NCBI GenBank assembly: GCA_049840875.1
Contig: JASGJE010000009.1
Span: forward strand, 1-64,000
Direction: 5' to 3'
Length of the DNA: 64,000 nucleotides
Source: JAFDYH01 sp049840875
GTDB taxonomy: Bacteria; Bacteroidota; Bacteroidia; Chitinophagales; Chitinophagaceae
Positions 24,973 to 33,836 of this stretch are shown one piece after another; position 1 is the first letter of the stretch; every line of letters starts with the position of its first letter. The position numbers were made by a program, and so were the translations under genes. The notes beneath the pieces were generated by a model. That model was not told where the DNA came from. It saw only the letters and a program-made list of their open reading frames with translations, and did no database searches.

Positions 24973-25842
24973 ATGAACAGAAGATCTTTTATCGGTAATG
25001 CTGCTGCTGGACTCGCTGCCACTGGGTTTCTCAGTTCTCTCCCGGATTCTTTGTTTGCAATGACGAACAGAAAAGGTATTAATATGCCACTCGGTTTTCA
25101 ATCTTATGTTTACCGTGCTGTAATTGGTCAGAAGCCGGAAGAAACAATGAAGGAACTGGCAGGTTACGGTTATAAAAATGTGGAATGGTGCAGTCCAAAA
25201 GGTTACCAGGGAGATTTTGCGCCTCTTGCAAAATATTCAGGTAAGGAACTGAAAAAAATTACAAACGATTCAGGATTGCAAACGACCAGTTGCCATTTTA
25301 CCTGGAAAGAAATAACAGATGATGCAAGCCTTGCTGAACGGATTGAATTTGCGAATCAGTTAGGGTTGAAAAATATGGTATGCTCTGGTGGTTTGGGTGC
25401 AAAAACAGAAGATGAAGTAAAGAAACGTTGCGACCAGATGAACCATATCGGCGAGATGGTAAAGAAAGGAGGGATGGTTGCAGGATATCATAATCATAAT
25501 GGTGAGTTTGATGAAAAATTCGGAGACAAACCACAATATGATGTAATGTTGGAACATCTTGATCCTTCATTGGTGAAAATGCAGTTCCAGGTAGCGGCTA
25601 TTACCTCGGGTTATAAAGCGCAGGATTATTTCCGCAAATTTCCCGGTCGTTTTATTTCTGCGCACCTGCAGGATTATAGCCCCAACGATCATAAAAAAGA
25701 AGTAGTGATGGGGACAGGTATTGTTGACTGGAAAGATTTTTTTGAAGCAGCAAAAGTTGGCGGGTTAAAATATATTTTCGTTGAGATGGAATCTGATCCA
25801 ACTGTAATGAAGGGATGTGCTGAGTATGTAAAGAATCTTTAA
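24973..25842 (+). CDS. Tat-exported sugar phosphate isomerase/epimerase-like protein
   Basis: A 289-residue xylose-isomerase-like TIM barrel with an N-terminal twin-arginine leader (MNRRSFIGNAAAGLAATGFL), so folded in the cytosol and exported. Barrel strand ends include LGFQSYVYR, NVEWCSPKG, GYHNHNGEFD (His/Glu), VKMQFQV and ISAHLQDYSP, with KYIFVEME carrying another Glu. Such exported barrels are common in Bacteroidota glycoside pathways (for example 3-keto-glycoside metabolism) but the substrate is unknown. Single gene, ends in a strong terminator. Confidence 0.85.
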   Translation: MNRRSFIGNAAAGLAATGFLSSLPDSLFAMTNRKGINMPLGFQSYVYRAVIGQKPEETMKELAGYGYKNVEWCSPKGYQGDFAPLAKYSGKELKKITNDSGLQTTSCHFTWKEITDDASLAERIEFANQLGLKNMVCSGGLGAKTEDEVKKRCDQMNHIGEMVKKGGMVAGYHNHNGEFDEKFGDKPQYDVMLEHLDPSLVKMQFQVAAITSGYKAQDYFRKFPGRFISAHLQDYSPNDHKKEVVMGTGIVDWKDFFEAAKVGGLKYIFVEMESDPTVMKGCAEYVKNL

Positions 25843-25865
25843 GAAGAGACGTAGTCAAATTTATA

Positions 25866-25895
25866 AAGAGGCGTTGGCAGATACCGACGCCTCTT
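25866..25895 (+). terminator. Rho-independent terminator of the isomerase-like gene
   Basis: AAGAGGCGTTGG (25866-25877) pairs with CCGACGCCTCTT (25884-25895) around CAGATA, with one G-T pair, and CTTGTTT follows. It would also work partly for the convergent minus-strand operon. Confidence 0.75.
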
Positions 25896-25942
25896 CTTGT
25901 TTAGTTCAATGCTTTGCTGTCAGTTCAGAATGATTTTGTTTT

Positions 25943-26395
25943 TCATAAAATATTATGGCAAATAATAAGCAGCAATAGGCATATTGAATATAGTGTAAAT
26001 CCAACCAGCAAGAGAACGCTTTCCCCTTTTTCAAGCACAATAACTGCGGCAGTTTTTATTGAAAGAATGCATACAACCAAACTGCTGATAGCCAGTGTCA
26101 GCAATAGAAAATCTGTAACGGGATTTATGTAGAGCCACAATAGCTGTAGAATGTACAACATGAGAACCAATGCCGTGAGCCCGCTGTGATATCGCTGTTT
26201 AAATTGTCTTGCGAAAAGATAAAAAGTATAACAGATCAGAATGGCGTCCGTAATCAACCAACCTGTTATATAATACCATGAAATCACCTTTTGCTGTCTT
26301 AGATAAAAGCAATAAATAATCGCAACAGTAGCAGCAACGACGGTCGCCTGTCTGAGAATTAAACTTCTTTTGCTTAACATCATTGAACGATACAA
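25943..26395 (-). CDS. Small four-helix membrane protein
   Basis: A 150-residue integral membrane protein with about four helices (VVAATVAIIYCFYL, ITDAILICYTFYLFA, ALVLMLYILQLLWLY, LLLVGFTLYSICLLLLI). No family recognised. Translation could also begin at Met5 or Met6. It lies 25 bp downstream of the outer-membrane protein gene and is probably the last gene of the LytS/LytTR operon. Confidence 0.6.
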   Translation of the reverse strand: MYRSMMLSKRSLILRQATVVAATVAIIYCFYLRQQKVISWYYITGWLITDAILICYTFYLFARQFKQRYHSGLTALVLMLYILQLLWLYINPVTDFLLLTLAISSLVVCILSIKTAAVIVLEKGESVLLLVGFTLYSICLLLLIICHNIL

Positions 26396-26420
26396 AAGAA
26401 TATATCGCCGTTAAAAAAAC

Positions 26421-26984
26421 TTACAAGCTAAAACCCGCACGCAACGCAAGACGATTATTATTGTAATCCGTACGAACACCTGATTCCACTGTGGCGCCTT
26501 TCTGCAGCCTGTAACCGAAACTGATCATAAACCCAGGGCCGTTATTAATCGGAATCTTGAAGCCAATTCCAGCCGCAAACATTGGTCCGCTTTTATAGCT
26601 GATCGTTGTAGAACTGGAGGTGATATCGATGCCGTAACCGCCATCTAAAAATGCAAAAGGTATAAATGACCCTTTTTCTGCCAGGTCACTTCTTACACTC
26701 GCAAACACCGGTATGATCGTTTGCGTAGCATAAAGATCTGCAGCAACACCAATACCCGTAAAGAGACGTTTATTGAATTTATACCCGTTTACAGTTTGAA
26801 AGCTGAACGCGGCAGTTGTAACATTATCCGGACGGTTCTTTGTTGCGGCAAGGGCGCCGATTTCTGTGTAGTGTCCAAAATGAGAAACTTTAGTTGAAGT
26901 CCCTTCCTGCGAAAAACTTTTCATAGCGGTAACGATAAATGCGCTGATAAAGAGCAGAAACCGGTTGTATTTTTTTAATTGCAT
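26421..26984 (-). CDS. Outer-membrane beta-barrel protein
   Basis: A 187-residue protein with signal peptide MQLKKYNRFLLFISAFIVTAMKSFS and alternating hydrophobic strands ending in LALRAGFSL, a barrel C terminus. Gly-rich turns (AFLDGGYGID, FAAGIGFKIP) fit an eight-stranded barrel of the porin/OprF-like kind. It starts 16 bp after the LytTR regulator gene. Probably an envelope protein controlled by, or sensing with, that system. Confidence 0.75.
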   Translation of the reverse strand: MQLKKYNRFLLFISAFIVTAMKSFSQEGTSTKVSHFGHYTEIGALAATKNRPDNVTTAAFSFQTVNGYKFNKRLFTGIGVAADLYATQTIIPVFASVRSDLAEKGSFIPFAFLDGGYGIDITSSSTTISYKSGPMFAAGIGFKIPINNGPGFMISFGYRLQKGATVESGVRTDYNNNRLALRAGFSL

Positions 26985-27000
26985 AATTTGCTGGAATCAT

Positions 27001-27756
27001 TTATTCGGCCCAGGCTTTAAATGCCTGTACACGGTCCCGGCTGATGATCACCTCTTCTCTGTTCTTCCCGGCCTGGAGAAATATCCGTAGGCGCTTGTTA
27101 AGATATGTTTTTATTTCTTTAATGGCAGATATATTGCTAATGACTTTTCTGTTTAATCTGAAAAAATGTTTTGGATCGAGTATATTCTGTAAGCTTTCAA
27201 GGGTTTGGTCAACGACAAATTTTGTTCCTTCTCTGTCGATAAGGAAAACGGTCTTATCATCCGCATAGAAATAACAGATATCAGATGATTCAATAAAAAA
27301 CATTCGCGAACCCGTTTTTACAAGGAAACGTTCTTTGTAATTCTTGCCGGCTCCTTTTAATGAATCGAGCACAGCCGATATATCAAACTGCTTTGACAAC
27401 GTCACCATATCCCTGTACTTATTCATAGCGGCGGCAAGTGCTGTCAGTGTGATTGGTTTCAATAAATAGTCAATGCTGAATAATCGAAAAGCATCAATCG
27501 CATAATGATCATAGGCTGTTGTAAAAATGACCGGGCATTTGATCGATGTTTCTGAAAAGATAGTAAAACTCATGCCATCCGCCAGTTGTATATCGAGGAA
27601 TACCAGGTCGGGCACAGGGTGTATTGCAAACCATGCTTTCGCAGATGAAATACTATCGGCTGTGCCGACGATCTCAATTGTACGATCGTATTCTGCAAGA
27701 ATCATTTTTAATCGTTCTACCGCTAAAGGTTCATCTTCAATGATCATTACTTTCAT
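27001..27756 (-). CDS. LytTR-type response regulator
   Basis: A 251-residue regulator: receiver domain (residues 1-120, IIEDEP acidic cluster, phospho-Asp55 in VFLDIQ, Thr in FTTAYDHY, Lys in LLKPI) then a LytTR DNA-binding domain (about 150-250; FFRLNRKVISNISAIKEI). It overlaps the kinase gene by 20 bp and is its partner. It probably controls the downstream barrel and 4-TM genes and others elsewhere. Confidence 0.93.
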   Translation of the reverse strand: MKVMIIEDEPLAVERLKMILAEYDRTIEIVGTADSISSAKAWFAIHPVPDLVFLDIQLADGMSFTIFSETSIKCPVIFTTAYDHYAIDAFRLFSIDYLLKPITLTALAAAMNKYRDMVTLSKQFDISAVLDSLKGAGKNYKERFLVKTGSRMFFIESSDICYFYADDKTVFLIDREGTKFVVDQTLESLQNILDPKHFFRLNRKVISNISAIKEIKTYLNKRLRIFLQAGKNREEVIISRDRVQAFKAWAE

Positions 27757-28822
27757 ATGTGCTTAAATTTGAAACACGACTAACTGTTTTTCTTTCCAAT
27801 TGCGTTAACAAGGGTATTGATACACTGAATGAATGATCATCACGCCGGATAATAATTTCTTTATCTGCCAATAATTTGTATCGTTGTTTTATATTTTGCA
27901 GGCCAAGTTGGGTAGATGGTAGTTTGTCCAGTTTGTCCTGCAGGTTATTGCTGACAACAAGAAAGATTTCGTCTTGTATTTCCAGTTTTATCGTGAGCGG
28001 TTGCGCTGCGGAAACTATATTATGCTTGATGGCATTTTCAATCAACAGTTGCAAGGCAGCTGGTACAATGTAAGCATCACTATATTTTACAGGAATAGCA
28101 AGGTCTACATGTAATGAATTACCAAATCTTGTTTGCAGTAAATAAATGTAAGGTTGTATGAATTCAATTTCATCTTTCAGCCGCACCATCTCTGAATCCC
28201 TGCTTTTGAGCAAATAACGATATACGGCTGAAAACGCTTCGATAAATTTATTGGCATCTTCGTTCTTTTGCATCACCAGGGTTGATAACACGTTCAGGTT
28301 GTTGAATAAAAAATGAGGATTTACCTGGTCCTGGATGGCTCGCAATTGTGCCTGTACGCTGATCCTTTTTGATTCTTCTGCTTCGAGCTCTTTCTTTTTA
28401 TAACTGGAAATAAAAAACAGAATTGCATTCAAACATTGCAAAAACAGGTTTACACGAAAAGAAAATAAAATTGTCAATCGCAAGAGGATACTTTGCGAAC
28501 CCGCCGCTTGTTGTAAAATAGCCAGGCCAACGACGTAATATACCAGGTTGGCAGTGATAAATGCGATAGGTAAGCTAACAAGGAACAAAAGGATAGAGGG
28601 ATGAATAGATGAACTTGTTTTTCTATGTTGAATAAAAGATTCAGCAATTCTGCTGCCTTCCCAGTTCAATAGGCAGATCAAACTGAAGCCGGATAAGATA
28701 ATCCACCATTTGCCAGTGATTCCATAGTAATGAAATACTTCAATGAACACGGTATTCAGGTACGAATAAACAGCCAGGCACGCGATAAATAAATACCTGT
28801 ATGGATGACTGAAAAATTTCAT
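27737..28822 (-). CDS. LytS-type sensor histidine kinase
   Basis: A 361-residue kinase with four N-terminal membrane helices (about 10-30, 38-54, 78-100, 113-140) and a His_kinase/LytS core: QVNPHFLFNN with phospho-acceptor His170, N-box PAALQLLIENAIKHN and G-box GLQNIKQRYKLL. It has no periplasmic sensor domain, so the helices probably sense the membrane or a small ligand. A -7 element lies 17 bp upstream. It heads a four-gene minus-strand operon. Confidence 0.92.
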   Translation of the reverse strand: MKFFSHPYRYLFIACLAVYSYLNTVFIEVFHYYGITGKWWIILSGFSLICLLNWEGSRIAESFIQHRKTSSSIHPSILLFLVSLPIAFITANLVYYVVGLAILQQAAGSQSILLRLTILFSFRVNLFLQCLNAILFFISSYKKKELEAEESKRISVQAQLRAIQDQVNPHFLFNNLNVLSTLVMQKNEDANKFIEAFSAVYRYLLKSRDSEMVRLKDEIEFIQPYIYLLQTRFGNSLHVDLAIPVKYSDAYIVPAALQLLIENAIKHNIVSAAQPLTIKLEIQDEIFLVVSNNLQDKLDKLPSTQLGLQNIKQRYKLLADKEIIIRRDDHSFSVSIPLLTQLERKTVSRVSNLSTYESNDH

Positions 28823-28839
28823 GGTGTTTCAAAAATAGG

Positions 28840-28847
28840 CCGGGCAC
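28840..28847 (-). promoter_or_regulatory. -7 promoter element of the LytS operon
   Basis: Minus strand TATTTTTG matches TAnnTTTG and lies 17 bp before the ATG at 28822; the leader would be about 10 nt. Confidence 0.5.
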
Positions 28848-28892
28848 AATGAATTATTGATACCCGGTCTATACTGGAATGGTCTTTCAAAA

Positions 28893-29849
28893 CTACGGCA
28901 ATAAAACCTGATCGATCACATGGACCACACCATTTGTTGCCACCAGGTCTGCTGGTGCAATGTGAGAGGCAGTGCTATTAGATTTTCCTTTTACGGCAGC
29001 ACCGGTGCCTAATTGAATTGTTACGGTTTCTCCGTTTAGTGTTGCTGGTTCGCTACCATCTACAAGATTCGTTGAAAATATTCTTGCAGCAATCACATGA
29101 TATGCCAGTATCGGCGTAAGATCATCGGGGGTTGCTGCATTAATGCTTTCAATTGTCGGGAATCCTGCATCGATGAAGGCTTGGTTGGTTGGCGCAAAAA
29201 CGGTTAGCGGACCATCACCGGTTAGCAAAGCGGCCACATTGGTGGTTCCCTGGCTGGCACGCAATACAGCGGCTACCAGGTAGGTGAAGTTGGGATTACC
29301 CTGCGCCAGTTCAACGATATTTCCGGATGGCGGTACCAGCACTTTGTCGATCGCATGAATGACACCGTTAGAGGCATCGATATCAGCTTGTGTTACGTGT
29401 CCACCATTTACCGAAACATTTCCGGATTTCTTTGTAACAAAAACATCTTTTCCGTTGAGTGTGGTTACATTGGTATTATCAGCTTCCGGGATCTGCGCGG
29501 CTTTTACTTCAGAGCCCAAAACATGATAAAGCAAAATTGCTTTCAGCGCATCAGCAGTGGCAGCATCAATTGCCTTAGAGTCAAAACCTGCTGCTTTGAA
29601 CGCATCGTCGTTTGGCGCAAACACAGTATAGGTTCCCGACTGGTCGAGTGTTTTATAAAGGTCTGCTTTTTTCAAAGCTTGTTTCAAAAGGCTAAAGCTT
29701 GGCGTAGAGGCAACGATATCTGAAATCGATTTTTTTCCTGATCCGCCTCTGTGTGGAAAGAAGTCTGAAAATTTGTTACAGCCCTGTACGATAAATGCAA
29801 TGGCAAGCATAACTACCGTAAAACGGACTAAGCTGGTTTTTTTAAACAT
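28893..29849 (-). CDS. Lipoprotein with two fasciclin (FAS1) domains
   Basis: A 318-residue lipoprotein: leader ending IVQGC (lipobox), linker with HRGGSGKKS, then two FAS1 domains (about 45-170 and 180-318). Each has the H1/H2 pattern: YTVFAPNDDAF with NGVIHAIDKVLVPP, and LTVFAPTNQAF with NGVVHVIDQVLLP. FAS1 domains mediate adhesion or extracellular matrix contacts. It is on the outer membrane or periplasm side. Located just before the LytS operon on the same strand, but separated by a 70-bp gap and not obviously co-transcribed. Confidence 0.92.
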   Translation of the reverse strand: MFKKTSLVRFTVVMLAIAFIVQGCNKFSDFFPHRGGSGKKSISDIVASTPSFSLLKQALKKADLYKTLDQSGTYTVFAPNDDAFKAAGFDSKAIDAATADALKAILLYHVLGSEVKAAQIPEADNTNVTTLNGKDVFVTKKSGNVSVNGGHVTQADIDASNGVIHAIDKVLVPPSGNIVELAQGNPNFTYLVAAVLRASQGTTNVAALLTGDGPLTVFAPTNQAFIDAGFPTIESINAATPDDLTPILAYHVIAARIFSTNLVDGSEPATLNGETVTIQLGTGAAVKGKSNSTASHIAPADLVATNGVVHVIDQVLLP

Positions 29850-30679
29850 GGTTTTTTATTTTAAGAATGACAAAACGATAGCAGGTACAGGATAAAGTGA
29901 GAGACTTGAACTGCAGAATTGAATCAGAAACGATATAAAGCTAATTCGCTATCATAATACGCTCTGCGTGTAACCTGACGAGTTGTTCTTTTTACGGAGT
30001 GATTGGTATCAATTGGAGAGTGAGTCCTTGGAGGATAAATTGTCAAACAGGTATTTTGAATCCATTCCTTCTTTATACCAGCTGCCAAAAGTTTCAGCAG
30101 CTGGATAGCGGATAATAGCTGCTTTTCGATAAAATATTGGACGGTGTTTTAAGGTTGACTTCGTTCTTCGGTTAGATAAAGGATAAAAAGAAGTTGACTG
30201 ATATTGGATTAGTTTGACTTTTCGAAAGGATTGGATGATTTTGTCTTTCTCAGGATTTGGATAGATTGATATTGTATCAATCAACTTCGGGTACAAATGT
30301 ATATTCTGTAATAAGGTGCTGAAAGAGTGAATCTTCATTGAAATGAATGTTTTTTTGCTGGGGCGATTACCATGATAATTGTCAAATTTGCTTGTATATA
30401 CCGGAGATTGAACCACTTAGTGAGGGAAAATAGGCGGCTGGAGATCAAGTAGATTAAAAAGTGGAAAGGCTTAAAAATAAAAAAGGGCCAGAATGGAAAT
30501 TCAGCCCGCTTTTAAAATCCAATATCCTATGAAAAACCGTTGTAAAACTAATCTGTATTTTTTGATTTTGCAAGGAAATACCCAACAATCAACTTAATAA
30601 ATAAGTTAGAAAGATAAACGATTACACAAAATGAGCCCGGTCAACGTCAACATTGAGTTCCTCTGATCGCACTACTGCT
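29850..30679. other. 830-bp gap without a confident gene
   Basis: Between the FAS1 gene and the CheY gene. A 135-codon minus-strand frame at 30009-30416 (basic, Lys/Ser/Tyr-rich, no motif I know) is the only long frame and is not called. A minus-strand hairpin near 30474 ends the kinase operon. Otherwise I see only A+T-rich DNA, without RNA genes. Confidence 0.4.
30474..30507 (-). terminator. Minus-strand terminator downstream of the kinase/CheY operon
   Basis: GGGC..GAAT and ATTC..GCCC arms (30485-30507) form a stem with two small bulges, followed on the minus strand by a T-rich tract (30472-30484). It is about 170 bp past the CheY stop. Confidence 0.55.
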
Positions 30680-31087
30680 TTAGAAATGATCGCGGAAATG
30701 TTTTTGGAGTATATCGGTCAGCATTTCTTTGGTCAGCGGTTTGGTCTTAAAACCTGAAAGGGTAGGTATTTTCGAAGCTCGTTGTTTTTCATCCGGATCT
30801 GCCGATGTTGTCAGCATCATCATCACGATCCTGGATTTCATTGGCGCAGGTAATTTTTCATATTCTTCAAGAAATTCCCAGCCATTCATTCTTGGCATAT
30901 TAATGTCCAGGAAAATTAATGCTGGCGGAGAGGTTGCGTGTTGAAGATAGTCGAGCGCCTCTTCGCCGTCCGACACTGAATCGATACGCTCTGCAATGTT
31001 CAGTCTTGAAATGATAAGCTTGTGATAGGTGTTATCATCAAAACTATCGTCGATTAATAAGATGCAGGATAATTTTTTAGATAACAT
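30680..31087 (-). CDS. CheY-like response regulator
   Basis: A 135-residue stand-alone receiver: acidic pocket LIDDSFDDN, phospho-Asp61 in ALIFLDINMPRMNGW, Thr/Ser in MMLTTSADPDE and Lys near 118 in FKTKPLT. No output domain, so it signals through a partner protein. Gene start is 2 bp after the CHASE3 kinase stop on the same strand; the two are one operon. Confidence 0.92.
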   Translation of the reverse strand: MLSKKLSCILLIDDSFDDNTYHKLIISRLNIAERIDSVSDGEEALDYLQHATSPPALIFLDINMPRMNGWEFLEEYEKLPAPMKSRIVMMMLTTSADPDEKQRASKIPTLSGFKTKPLTKEMLTDILQKHFRDHF

Positions 31088-31089
31088 TG

Positions 31090-32454
31090 TTATGAAGTTT
31101 TTATGATGGTAAAATTGAAGCAGCTTCCATCTCCCGGTGTTGAATCTACCGAGATTAATCCACCATGCATTTCAATTACTTTTTTGCAGATGGAAAGACC
31201 GATACCTGTGCCCGGATATTCTTCTCTTGAATGCAAACGCTGAAAGATATCAAAGATCCTTTCCTTGTACTTCGGCTCTATACCGATGCCATTGTCTTTT
31301 ATGTGAAATAGATATTCCCTTTGATTTTCTGTTGCGCTTACTGTTATTTCAGGTGGCTTGCCTTTTATGCTGTATTTAATTGCGTTGGTTAAAAGATTTC
31401 TGAACACGGAACGAAGCGATTCATAACCCTGTACCGTAGGTAACTGCGAAATAGTTATTGTCGCCTTAGATTCATCAATTGAGGCGTGCAATTCTTCGAT
31501 AACTTCTTTTATCATCCGGTTGCAATCGATCGATGTCTTTTGCAGATCTCTTCCGGTACGTGAATATTCCAGCAGATCTTTTATAAGATCAGCCATACGC
31601 ATCGCGCCTTTAGTGATAAAGCCTGAGAATTGGGCGCTTTCTTTATCACCGGTTTCCGCTACTCTTTCCTCAAGTAATCCGGCAAAATTGGTAATAGTCC
31701 TCAATGGCTGTTGAAGGTCATGCGAAGCGATAAATGCAAACTGTTCAATTTCTTTATTCTTTTGCTGAAGATTCTTTGCATATTCTTTTAATGCCTGCTC
31801 GTGTTTTAATCGCCGGTTCAATTCATTAATCACCCATGAAGCGAAAAATAAAATGATCAGAACGGCGAGAATGCCGGATAATGTAAAGATGAATTTTGTG
31901 GTAGCGATGCTTTTATCCGTTTCAATTTTGCGAGTTGAAAAAAGTTTGTTTTCGCTATCCTGTAGCTGACTGTTGAAAAACCTCACTTTATCCATCAGGA
32001 ACTTACCATTACCGCCTTTTGCCAATACTTTAATGGTATCATCGTTTCCGGATTTTTTTAAATTCATCGCCATATTCAGGAATTCTATTTTCTCCCGGCT
32101 GTAAAAAGAAAGGCTGTCGAATGACGCTATATCCGCCGAATCTTCTTTCAACAGGTTTGCTAAAAAGGAAAGATTGGCTTGGTAATCTTTTTTCGCCTGG
32201 TAAAAAGGTTCGAGATAAATGGTATCACCCGTAATTGTAAATCCGCGTCCTCCTGTTTCGGCATTCAATAATAAAGTCAGGTTATCTTTCAGGCCAATAA
32301 TAACCGTTCTTGTATCCAGTTGCAGCGCCAGGTTCCTGTTAAGTTGTTGAACGGTAAATATGCCGAAGATGAGTGTGCCCGCAAAGATGGAAATGATTAC
32401 CGAGATGATAACGACAATAGTGGTTTTAAAATTCCTGAAAGGCCGTGGCGACAT
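31090..32454 (-). CDS. CHASE3-domain sensor histidine kinase
   Basis: A 454-residue membrane kinase: TM1 (about 10-35), a CHASE3 helical sensor (about 40-180; LLNAETGGRGFTITGD), TM2 (about 185-210), a coiled coil (LQQKNKEIEQ), HisKA with FIASHDLQQPLRT (His245) and an ATPase with N-box RNLLTNAIKYS, G1 IKDNGIGIE and G2 GTGIGLSI. CHASE3 senses an unknown periplasmic signal. Paired with the CheY gene downstream. The HisKA segment is of the phytochrome-like SHDLQQPLR type common in Bacteroidota. Confidence 0.93.
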   Translation of the reverse strand: MSPRPFRNFKTTIVVIISVIISIFAGTLIFGIFTVQQLNRNLALQLDTRTVIIGLKDNLTLLLNAETGGRGFTITGDTIYLEPFYQAKKDYQANLSFLANLLKEDSADIASFDSLSFYSREKIEFLNMAMNLKKSGNDDTIKVLAKGGNGKFLMDKVRFFNSQLQDSENKLFSTRKIETDKSIATTKFIFTLSGILAVLIILFFASWVINELNRRLKHEQALKEYAKNLQQKNKEIEQFAFIASHDLQQPLRTITNFAGLLEERVAETGDKESAQFSGFITKGAMRMADLIKDLLEYSRTGRDLQKTSIDCNRMIKEVIEELHASIDESKATITISQLPTVQGYESLRSVFRNLLTNAIKYSIKGKPPEITVSATENQREYLFHIKDNGIGIEPKYKERIFDIFQRLHSREEYPGTGIGLSICKKVIEMHGGLISVDSTPGDGSCFNFTIIKTS

Positions 32455-32763
32455 AGATAAGCGAAGATAGATGTTATGATTTTAAATCATGTGTCTTGCA
32501 CTGCTGAAAATGATATTTTCAAATTCAGAGGCGACCATAGAAATTATTTACAGATCGATCATTATTAATTTCAGGCCTGAGATTTTTATCGCTTTATTGG
32601 ATGCGATGCTTCAATATTTCAACGCACGTGTTTATCTCCCGGAAAAATGTAATCCCGGAATTTTATCTGCTTATTCATTTTAATTCTTTTTCCACATAGC
32701 AATCTATTGTTTTCCAATCATCGTACCTGTTTCCAGAGATGCGTTCTTTTAAAATAAACAACT
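32455..32763. other. Intergenic region between divergent genes
   Basis: About 310 bp between the CHASE3 kinase (minus) and the HMA-like gene (plus). It has a short near-palindrome ATGATTTTAAATCAT (32476-32490) and TATCTTCG, one mismatch from a -7 box, before the kinase start. A 64-codon frame at 32489-32683 has no recognisable content. Confidence 0.35.
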
Positions 32764-33192
32764 ATGAAGAAAGCTGTGCTGAAAAGAATTCTCCTGTGGT
32801 CGGGAAGTATATTTCTATTACTGATAGCAATACTTGCCATTCATATTTATATAGTAACAAGGCCAAAAGCGCCGGATGCCCATACGATTGTGATGGCAAG
32901 AATCGATTTCAAGCAAGTGATCAATGAAGATGATGCTGCAAAGGTCACAAACTGGTTGTATGCACAAAATGGAGTTGATCATGCTACCTGTAACGCCAAA
33001 ACAAAGATTGCGGTTTTCACTTTTCATCCGATAAAAATGACTGGTGATGAAATAATGAAGAAATTCAGAACTGAATTAAACTATAATGCTATCCGTTATA
33101 TACCTACCGCTGATGAAATGAAAAATGGTTGTCCCGTCGCTACGACTTCTGCAGTATATAAAATCTACAATTACTTTAAAAACAAACTCTAA
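32764..33192 (+). CDS. Membrane-anchored HMA-like (ferredoxin-fold) protein
   Basis: A 142-residue protein with one N-terminal membrane helix (LLWSGSIFLLLIAILAIHIY) and a periplasmic domain resembling the heavy-metal-associated fold: MARIDFKQVINEDDAAKVTN, then WLYAQNGVDHATCNAKTKIA and FTFHPIKMTGDEIMK. The beta-alpha-beta spacing fits, but the CxxC metal motif is absent; single Cys residues remain in HATCN and NGCPV. It ends 15 bp before the globin-like lipoprotein gene. Likely envelope metal or haem handling; this is inference. Confidence 0.6.
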   Translation: MKKAVLKRILLWSGSIFLLLIAILAIHIYIVTRPKAPDAHTIVMARIDFKQVINEDDAAKVTNWLYAQNGVDHATCNAKTKIAVFTFHPIKMTGDEIMKKFRTELNYNAIRYIPTADEMKNGCPVATTSAVYKIYNYFKNKL

Positions 33193-33207
33193 ATTTAAAA
33201 GATTGTT

Positions 33208-33765
33208 ATGAAAAAATTATCACTGTTGTTGATCACAACACTTATAGCCTCGTGTGCCTTCATGTTATCATGCAAGAAAGATAATGCCGCTCCGGCAAAA
33301 CCTACACTGTATGATTCATTGGGAGGAACGGCAATGGTAACCGATCCAACCAGTACAAGCGTCAAGATTGAAAGTGGAAGATTATTAATCAGAAATATTG
33401 TTGACAGCTCCATTTTTGTTATTGCGGGGGATACAAGAATTAATGGTCATTTTACGGTGCTCCTTGCAGAAGTAACTGCCGGAAACTTAAGCGGTTTTTC
33501 AGCACTCAGTAAAAATCTTACAGACTTTGTATGCGTTGGAACCGGTGCAAAGAATTTTACATACGGTGGTAAAAGTATGGCCGCAGCTCATGATCCTGCG
33601 CAGAATTCAAGAATGAATGGTAAAGCGACCAATGCAGACATGGACGCTTTTGAAGAGGACCTGGTACAAGGTGCCGGACAGGCTGGTGTGCAAGCAACAA
33701 ATCCTGCATTAGCCAGCGTGGCAAAAATTGTTGAATCGTTACGGTCAGTGGTCGTTCAGCAATAG
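33208..33765 (+). CDS. Lipoprotein with truncated-haemoglobin-like domain
   Basis: A 185-residue lipoprotein (leader ending FMLSC), so a periplasm- or surface-exposed globin-like protein. The domain starts LYDSLGGTAMVTDP, a type I truncated-haemoglobin opening, and ends YGGKSMAAAHDP, NADMDAFEEDL and SVAKIVESLRSVVV, which fit helices F, G and H. The His of MAAAHDP is in the place of the proximal haem ligand F8. Usual truncated globins are cytosolic, so lipid anchoring is unusual. Co-transcribed with the HMA-like gene; a good hairpin follows. Confidence 0.6.
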   Translation: MKKLSLLLITTLIASCAFMLSCKKDNAAPAKPTLYDSLGGTAMVTDPTSTSVKIESGRLLIRNIVDSSIFVIAGDTRINGHFTVLLAEVTAGNLSGFSALSKNLTDFVCVGTGAKNFTYGGKSMAAAHDPAQNSRMNGKATNADMDAFEEDLVQGAGQAGVQATNPALASVAKIVESLRSVVVQQ

Positions 33766-33786
33766 AAAAAGAATGTTTTACGATGG

Positions 33787-33814
33787 AAAAGGAGTTGAGC
33801 ATTCGACTCCTTTT
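33787..33814 (+). terminator. Terminator after the globin-like lipoprotein gene
   Basis: AAAAGGAGT (33787-33795) pairs with ACTCCTTTT (33806-33814) around a 10-nt loop, then TGTTGTTTTC. The A/T symmetry could let it serve the convergent M1 gene as well. Confidence 0.75.
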
Positions 33815-33836
33815 GTTGTTTTCAATATCAGAGAAT

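Noticed and set aside
32489..32683. 64-codon frame upstream of the HMA-like gene
   Set aside because: No motif, lies on a promoter region, hydrophobic composition by chance.
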